Shown piece by piece: positions 59,094-64,000 of a stretch of DNA of 64,000 nucleotides (the stretch's first letter is position 1; each line of letters begins with the position of its first letter). Position numbers and translations under genes: made by a program. The notes beneath the pieces were generated by a model. The model saw only the letters and a list, made by a program, of their open reading frames with translations. It did no database searches and was not told the DNA's origin. Source of the stretch: Streptomyces sp. NBC_00306 (lineage in GTDB: Bacteria > Actinomycetota > Actinomycetes > Streptomycetales > Streptomycetaceae); the NCBI RefSeq assembly GCF_036169555.1, contig NZ_CP108032.1, forward strand, positions 4,340,001-4,404,000, written 5' to 3'.

Positions 59094-59125
59094 CGAAGCG
59101 CGCTGCCAAGCTGCGCTACACCCCG
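59052..59125 (-). tRNA. tRNA-Pro (anticodon CGG)
   Basis: The minus strand folds into a complete 74-nt tRNA. The acceptor is CGGGGTG with CACCCCG and discriminator A. The anticodon stem CTTCG/CGAAG closes the loop TTCGGGA, giving anticodon CGG for proline codon CCG. The T-arm contains GGTTCAAATCC. The 3' CCA is not encoded. Confidence 0.96.
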
Positions 59126-59265
59126 ATGTCACCGGCGTCGCGGCGACATCGATTACTTTAGCCCACCCGCGCTCCCAGACGAAATCCGGTTTTCCCGGCC
59201 TCCGGCCACGCGAGCGGGTCTGCCACACGGGCCCGGCGGCCGGGGCGCGGGCGCGCCCCGCAGGG

Positions 59266-60207
59266 CTACTCCTCCCGCTCCACCAGCGTCAGCAGCGTCG
59301 CCTCCGGCGGGCACGCGAAGCGCACCGGGGTGTAGCGGCTCGCGCCGCAGCCCGCCGAGACGTGGAGGAAGGAGGTGTTGCCCGACGACTCGTGGGTGGA
59401 CAGGCCCTTCACGCGGTCCGTGTCCAGGTCGCAGTTCGTGACCAGGGCGCCGTAGAAGGGGATGCACACCTGGCCGCCGTGCGTGTGGCCCGCCAGGATC
59501 AGGGGGTAGCCGTCCGCCGTGAACGCGTCCAGGGTGCGCAGGTACGGCGCGTGCACGATCGCCAGGGAGAGGTCCGCGTCCTTCTCCGGGCCGCCCGCGA
59601 CCTTCGCGTAGCGGTCGCGCTTGATGTGCGGGTCGTCCAGGCCGGTGAAGGCCAGCTCGAAGCCCTCCAGCTTCAGGCGGCCGCGGCTGTTGCTCAGGCC
59701 CACCCAGCCCGCCGTGTCGAACGCGTCGCGCAGGTCCTCCCAAGGGTTGTGCACCACGCCGACCGCCGGCGGGTTGCCGTTGAGGCCGTGCCGGCCCTGC
59801 GCCTTCTCGAAGAGGTAGCGCACCGGGTTGCGCAGCGTGGGGCCGTAGTAGTCGTTGGAGCCGAAGACGTAGACGCCGGGGAACTCCATCAGCGGGCCGA
59901 GCGCGTCCAGGACCTCGGGGACGCCCTGGGGGTCCGAGAGGTTGTCGCCTGTGTTGACGACGAAGTCCGGGCGGAGGCCCGCCAGCGACTGGAGCCAGGC
60001 GCGCTTCTTGTGCTGGCCGCTCACCATGTGGATGTCGGAGACCTGGAGGACGCGCAGCGGTCGCATGCCCTTCGGCAGCACGGGGACCGTGATGCGTCGG
60101 AGACGGAAGGACCGGGCCTCGAAGCCCGCCGCGTAGGCGACGCCGGCAGCGCCGACCGCCGCGATTCCTGCCGTGATTTTCAGGGGGATCCCGTATCGTG
60201 CGCGCAT
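59266..60207 (-). CDS. metallophosphoesterase, calcineurin-like
   Basis: The 313-aa protein has an N-terminal membrane segment (PLKITAGIAAVGAAGVAYAAGF). The metallophosphoesterase motifs follow in order: VSDIHMV (D, H), NTGDNLSD, FGSNDYYGP and, near the end, AGHTHGGQV. The family hydrolyses phosphomonoesters or diesters, sometimes sugar nucleotides or lipid A precursors. The gene overlaps the end of the upstream mannosyltransferase gene by 28 bases, so the two are co-expressed. The start is the ATG at 60205-60207. Confidence 0.9.
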   Translation of the reverse strand: MRARYGIPLKITAGIAAVGAAGVAYAAGFEARSFRLRRITVPVLPKGMRPLRVLQVSDIHMVSGQHKKRAWLQSLAGLRPDFVVNTGDNLSDPQGVPEVLDALGPLMEFPGVYVFGSNDYYGPTLRNPVRYLFEKAQGRHGLNGNPPAVGVVHNPWEDLRDAFDTAGWVGLSNSRGRLKLEGFELAFTGLDDPHIKRDRYAKVAGGPEKDADLSLAIVHAPYLRTLDAFTADGYPLILAGHTHGGQVCIPFYGALVTNCDLDTDRVKGLSTHESSGNTSFLHVSAGCGASRYTPVRFACPPEATLLTLVEREE

Positions 60208-61457
60208 CTGCCCATGGTGGCAGACCCTGACGGTTGCAGAGACGGGTGGGCGGTGGGTACCTCGGCCCTCACTCCCCGCACCGGCAGCGTCAGCAGCAGG
60301 CCCAGCGATATCCAGACGTACGTGTTGCTGCCGATGAACCCGTCGATGCCGGTGGCGTCCCAGCTCCACAGCCAGACGACGCTGCTGCAGAGCACCACGT
60401 AGATCACGGCCGCCCGGCGCAGCAGCCGGCGTCGTCGCGGGTCGTCGCGGTCGTGGTCGAGGCCGGCGGTGGCCAGTACGGCAAGGGCCGGGAACACCCA
60501 CACCAGGTGGTGCACCCAGGTCACGGGGCTGATCAGGCAGGCGGTGAGGCCGGTCAGGGCGAAGCCGGCGAGTTCGTTTCCGGCGGCGGCCGCGCGGGTG
60601 GACCGGCGGGCCCAGATCGCGAGGATCACCACGACACCGATCGCCCACACCGCTCGGCTGGGGTCGTCCGGTGCCGAGAGCCGGGCGAGGACGCCCTGCC
60701 AGGACTGGTTGGAGACATACGCGAGCGAGCCGACGCGGTCGGTGTTCCACATCGCCTCGGTCCAGTAGACGCGGGAGGCGTCGGGCGCGACCCACACGGC
60801 GAGGATCGTGGCGGCGGCGGCGACGCCCGTCGCGGTGGCGGCCGCGCGCCAGCGGCGGGTGATGAGGAGGTAGCCGATGAAGACGGCGGGGGTGAGTTTG
60901 ATCGCGGCGGCGAGCCCGATGCCAAGGCCCGCCCAGCGGGCGCGGCCCGTCGACAGCAGCCAGGCGTCGGTGAGCACGAGCGCCAGCAGCAGCAGATTGA
61001 CCTGGCCGAAGCTGAAGGTGTCGCGGACCGGTTCGAGCAGCGCGAACAGGCAGAAGGCGACGGCGAAGGTGTACCAACGGCTCCAGCCCTGGCGGTCTAC
61101 GAGCGCACCGGCGCACCAGTACAGGACGACGAGCCCGGCAGCGACGTTGCCGAGCACGCTGAGCGCGACCGCTCCGGGCCAGGCGACCAGGGTCATCGGC
61201 AGCATGCACACGGCGGCGAACGGGGGATAGGTGAAGCCGTAGTGCGTCCCCGGCACCAGGTAGTCGTAGATACGGCCGCTGTCTCTCCAGTGCTCGACCG
61301 TGCCGTAGTAGACGCCGAGGTCGAACCAGTCTCGGTGCAGGGGCACGGTGGTGAGGAACAGCGCCACGGCCGCCGCCAGGCCGGCCACCAGCAGCACCCG
61401 GCCGCGGGTGCTCGTGGGCCACTTGATGCCGCTGGTTCTCTGCTGGACCAGTGTCAT
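60180..61457 (-). CDS. GT87-type polyprenol-phosphate-mannose mannosyltransferase
   Basis: The 425-aa integral membrane protein has about ten membrane helices and the GT87 luminal loop (HRDWFDLGVYYGTVEHWRDSGRIYDYLVPGTHYGFTYPPFAA) with its acidic active-site residue near the start. Family members use polyprenyl-phosphate mannose to extend cell-envelope mannans. It overlaps the MptB-like gene by four bases (ATGA) on one side and the phosphoesterase on the other. Confidence 0.88.
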   Translation of the reverse strand: MTLVQQRTSGIKWPTSTRGRVLLVAGLAAAVALFLTTVPLHRDWFDLGVYYGTVEHWRDSGRIYDYLVPGTHYGFTYPPFAAVCMLPMTLVAWPGAVALSVLGNVAAGLVVLYWCAGALVDRQGWSRWYTFAVAFCLFALLEPVRDTFSFGQVNLLLLALVLTDAWLLSTGRARWAGLGIGLAAAIKLTPAVFIGYLLITRRWRAAATATGVAAAATILAVWVAPDASRVYWTEAMWNTDRVGSLAYVSNQSWQGVLARLSAPDDPSRAVWAIGVVVILAIWARRSTRAAAAGNELAGFALTGLTACLISPVTWVHHLVWVFPALAVLATAGLDHDRDDPRRRRLLRRAAVIYVVLCSSVVWLWSWDATGIDGFIGSNTYVWISLGLLLTLPVRGVRAEVPTAHPSLQPSGSATMGRCAHDTGSP

Positions 61458-62956
61458 GCGGTGCTCCCCAGGGCGTCGGTACGGGAGGCGGTGCGCTGCG
61501 CGACGCGGTGGGCGCACCACAGCGCCAGCACGGCGAGCACGCCGCCGAAGGTCGCGAGCGCCACCTGCGGGCCCTGCGGCGCGAACCCGTTGGGCAGTAC
61601 CGCGAGGGCGAGGACCGCGCTGGCGGCGGCGACCGCACGGCGTACGGACCGGTCGGGGCCGGCCGCGGCTATCAGGAACAGCCCCCACAGCACGTACCAG
61701 GGCCGGATCGCCGGTCCGAGCACGGCCACGGCGGTCAGGCTGAGGCCGAGGGCGTAGACCGGCCGGCGCAGGTGGTGGCGGCGCCAGGCGAGCAGTATCG
61801 CGAGAGCGGTGGCGGCGAGACCGGCCAAGTGCCAGGCAGGAGTGGCGAATTGAGCGAGTCCGATGCCCGCGCTCTCCAGCAGGGCGCCGGTCATCCGGCC
61901 CAGCGAGGAGGTGATCGACCAGTTCTGCGGGGAGACCGGGGTGTCGAGTGCGCCGATCCACCCGTAGCCGGTGCCGGTGACGGCGGTCGTCGCGGCCGTG
62001 GTGGCGGCGCTGATCCCGAGCACGGCGAGTGCGGCGGTGAGCCGTGGCGCTCGGACCGGCCAAGGTATGGGTGGCGCACGCAGCGATCGCGGACGAACCG
62101 GTGATGTGCGAGCCGGTGGCGTACTGCTGCCGAGCTGTCGGGCCCACAGGAGCGCGACGGCGAGCAGCCCCATCGCCGCGGGTGCTTTGACCAGGGCGGC
62201 CAGCGTGACCAGGACGACGGCGAGTACGGGCCATCTGCCCAGGGCGGCCACGAGACCGGCGCCCAGCAGGCCCAGCATGATCGCGTCGTTGTGGGCGCCG
62301 CCCACGAGGTGGAGGAGGACGAGCGGGTTGAGCGCGCCGAGCCAGATCGCGGTCGCGGGGTCGGCGCCGCAGTGCCGGGCCAGGACCGGCAGACAGAAGA
62401 CCATCCCCGCGACCCCCAGCAGCGCGACGAGGCGCATACCGATCACGCCGGCCGACACCTCGGTGTGCGAAAGGTTGTTGATCACCGTCGCGCAGGCCAG
62501 GAACAGCGGGCCGTACGGCGTCGGGGTGTGCTGCCACAGCGGCGCCACCTCGTCGTTCAGCGGACCGCCGAGGCGGGAGGGCCCGTGCGTGTACACGTCT
62601 ATCTGGGCGTCGACCATCGCGCCCTGGGCGAGATAGCTGTAGACGTCACGGCTGAACAGCGGTGGCGCGATCAGGAGCGGCACGGCCCACAGGCCGAGGG
62701 TGAGCAGCAGGGTCCGGCGGTCGGGCGGCTGCGGGCCGCGCACCGCCTGCCCCAGCATCGCCCAGGCTGCGACCAGCAGGACGAGCCCGAAGTACGCCCC
62801 GACGAGCCCGATCGCGGCGCGGCCCGACTCCGGCGCGAGGGCGTCGCGTACGGGCAGCGCGCCCGCGGTCACGCCTCCCGCTGCGAGCGCCGCCGAGCCC
62901 ACCAGTCCGAGGAGTTGGCAGCGGCGGGTGTCGAGGGGGGCGGGGACGAGCGGCAT
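61454..62956 (-). CDS. MptB-like alpha-1,6-mannosyltransferase
   Basis: The 500-aa membrane protein has about a dozen membrane helices and the signature LFSRDVYSYLAQGAMVDAQIDVYTHGPSRLGG followed by TPTPYGPLFL near residue 140, as in the polyprenol-phosphomannose-dependent MptB group that builds the mannan core in Mycobacterium and Corynebacterium. In Streptomyces related enzymes may act on cell-surface glycolipids or protein O-mannosylation. It is the first gene of the three-gene minus-strand operon with the GT87 gene and the phosphoesterase. Confidence 0.88.
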   Translation of the reverse strand: MPLVPAPLDTRRCQLLGLVGSAALAAGGVTAGALPVRDALAPESGRAAIGLVGAYFGLVLLVAAWAMLGQAVRGPQPPDRRTLLLTLGLWAVPLLIAPPLFSRDVYSYLAQGAMVDAQIDVYTHGPSRLGGPLNDEVAPLWQHTPTPYGPLFLACATVINNLSHTEVSAGVIGMRLVALLGVAGMVFCLPVLARHCGADPATAIWLGALNPLVLLHLVGGAHNDAIMLGLLGAGLVAALGRWPVLAVVLVTLAALVKAPAAMGLLAVALLWARQLGSSTPPARTSPVRPRSLRAPPIPWPVRAPRLTAALAVLGISAATTAATTAVTGTGYGWIGALDTPVSPQNWSITSSLGRMTGALLESAGIGLAQFATPAWHLAGLAATALAILLAWRRHHLRRPVYALGLSLTAVAVLGPAIRPWYVLWGLFLIAAAGPDRSVRRAVAAASAVLALAVLPNGFAPQGPQVALATFGGVLAVLALWCAHRVAQRTASRTDALGSTA

Positions 62957-63037
62957 TCGGTCAGAGTGTCAACGGGCGGTGTCCGAGAAGCGACGGTGTC
63001 CTCGCCGCGGAGCGGCCGCAGCGTGTCGGCCGTATGA

Positions 63038-63224
63038 CGGCGAACGGGGTACGGGGTACGGAGTACGGCGTGGCGGTACGCCCGTACGCGTACGACCTGC
63101 GCACCCCGTACGGCGGCCCGCCGAGACGAGACATCGACGGCCCACTCGGTACGACGGCTCGATACGACGACCGTGGCGGCGCACCCGCACCACCACGAAC
63201 CCGCACCCGCACCACGAGGAACCG
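63038..63224. repeat. GTACGG-rich low-complexity gap
   Basis: GGGGTACG-type units repeat between about 63045 and 63075 (GGGGTACGGGGTACGGAGTA) and scattered GTACGCG follow. The 270-base gap upstream of the mannosyltransferase operon has no supported gene; the operon promoter should lie here. Confidence 0.5.
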
Positions 63225-63767
63225 CTACGACGACGACCCCGGCGGCGGCGCCAGCTGCCACTGCCCCGAGTGACCCGGCGGAAGTGCGAGATCCCGCCGG
63301 ACCGCCGCGTAGTACCCCTCGCGCGCCGTCCGCTGTTTCTCCAGCAGGACCGACCACGCCTGCGGGTCATGGGTCCGCTCGCGCAGGAACTGCTCCATCT
63401 CCAGGACGGTGACGACCCACACCCGCGCCTTGTCCACCACGTCCCGGGTGCCGAGCATCAGCAGGGCCTCCCCGGCCGGGTCCCGGCCGTCGTTCGCCGC
63501 TGCCAGGTGGGGCGCCGCCTCCTCGGGTGACAGGGGGTGCGGGTGGGGATCGTTCCCGAGGTGGGCGGCGATCCGGTACGTCAGGGTCACCGACTTCTTC
63601 AGCGACCTGGCGTACTCGGCGTAGGTCTCCAGCCGCCGTTCCTCCCAGCGGGCCTCCTGCTCGCGGCGGAAGCGGGCCTGATCCCCTCGCGTGATGGCCA
63701 GGTACGAGCCCAGGGCACCGACCACCACACCGATCAGGGCGGGGAGTTGCTGTAGGAACGCGGACAT
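63225..63767 (-). CDS. small membrane-anchored hypothetical protein
   Basis: The 180-aa protein has one N-terminal membrane helix (LPALIGVVVGALGSYLAIT), then a long charged coiled coil (RGDQARFRREQEARWEERRLETYAEYARSLKKS) and a helical soluble part. This resembles proteins of unknown function common in Streptomyces. Its codon use is typical. The gene is transcribed toward the mannosyltransferase operon. Confidence 0.72.
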   Translation of the reverse strand: MSAFLQQLPALIGVVVGALGSYLAITRGDQARFRREQEARWEERRLETYAEYARSLKKSVTLTYRIAAHLGNDPHPHPLSPEEAAPHLAAANDGRDPAGEALLMLGTRDVVDKARVWVVTVLEMEQFLRERTHDPQAWSVLLEKQRTAREGYYAAVRRDLALPPGHSGQWQLAPPPGSSS

Positions 63768-63838
63768 GGCGAAACGCTATCGGAGGGCCGCTCGTGAGGG
63801 AGGTGACGGCCGAGTACGGGCAGGCGGGACGGTGCCTG

Positions 63839-64000
63839 TCAGTCGGACGGCAGCTGCCCCGGCCGGCGGTTCGCCGGAAGGGCGCAGGCCGGTGTTCCGC
63901 CCGGCATGCGGTCGCGGTTGTCCGCAACGACCCGGTAGACGCCGCGAGCGATCCAGCGCAGCGGGGGCAGGGTGAGGAGTGCGCCCAGGACGGCCCACCC
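63839..64000 (-). CDS. DUF393 (DCC1-like) thiol-disulfide oxidoreductase, C-terminal part
   Basis: The minus strand is open from the window end to TGA at 63839-63841 and reads WAVLGALLTLPPLRWIARGVYRVVADNRDRMPGGTPACALP, the usual C-terminus of DUF393 proteins. The catalytic DxxCxxC N-terminus lies outside the window. Partial gene. Confidence 0.7.
   Translation of the reverse strand, partial: GWAVLGALLTLPPLRWIARGVYRVVADNRDRMPGGTPACALPANRRPGQLPSD

Noticed and set aside
59266..61638. 790-aa single minus-strand frame joining the phosphoesterase and an upstream region
   Set aside because: Only the last 313 residues are protein-like; the upstream part is a shadow of the GT87 gene, which has its own frame and overlaps by 28 bases.

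Overview
The window is chromosomal DNA of a high-GC actinomycete, almost certainly a Streptomyces. GC-rich third codon positions, GTG/TTG starts, ATGA-type coupling and the gene order (SLATT gene, ybaB, recR, DUF5063 gene, lysC, asd-like gene, ECF sigma factor) all point that way. The left arm (1-26.5 kb) and right arm (59.1-64 kb) are chromosomal backbone. Between them, two integrative and conjugative elements of the actinomycete (AICE) type are stacked in tandem in one tRNA-Pro gene.

Left arm: glycosyltransferase, methyltransferase, recR and aspartokinase clusters; an aspartate-semialdehyde dehydrogenase homologue lacking its catalytic cysteine; an ECF sigma factor with a membrane partner; SURF1; an S9 peptidase; a 4'-phosphopantetheinyl transferase divergent from a TetR regulator; TerD; and an ArsR-SRPBCC pair. 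From 20.1 to 26.3 kb lies a patch of lineage-specific genes with a toxin/immunity flavour: a PD-(D/E)XK nuclease-like protein, a sortase-anchored surface protein with a restriction-endonuclease-like motif, and a SUKH/SMI1 protein.

Mobile region (26.58-59.09 kb): three copies of a 43-bp core, the 3' part of tRNA-Pro(CGG), lie at 26580, 41892 and 59051 and delimit element A (15.3 kb) and element B (17.2 kb). Both have the same backbone: GntR-type regulator, small genes, DUF2637 membrane protein, RRQRL zinc protein, FtsK/TraB DNA translocase, Spd-type spread protein, prim-pol replication protein, small cysteine protein, helicase-like ATPase (DUF3631 in A, DUF3987 in B), excisionase and tyrosine integrase beside the right-hand att. 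Each element has its own repeat families after the translocase gene (candidate clt), after the replication genes (candidate origin) and at both ends (candidate integrase arm sites), and its own terminator for the tRNA it restores.

Cargo: A carries an 874-aa HTH/P-loop/Sel1-like repeat protein of STAND-like layout. B carries a coupled two-gene cassette encoding a GHKL (MORC/MutL-like) ATPase with a PD-(D/E)XK nuclease domain and an amino-DNA methyltransferase. This looks like a GHKL-ATPase-driven restriction-modification system and is the most interesting locus here. B also carries a GNAT acetyltransferase coupled to a GntR/UTRA regulator, and an HExxH metallopeptidase within the transfer operon.

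Right arm: intact tRNA-Pro, a metallophosphoesterase, two polyprenol-phosphate-mannose-type mannosyltransferases, a small membrane protein, and the 3' end of a DUF393 (DCC1-like) gene cut by the window edge.
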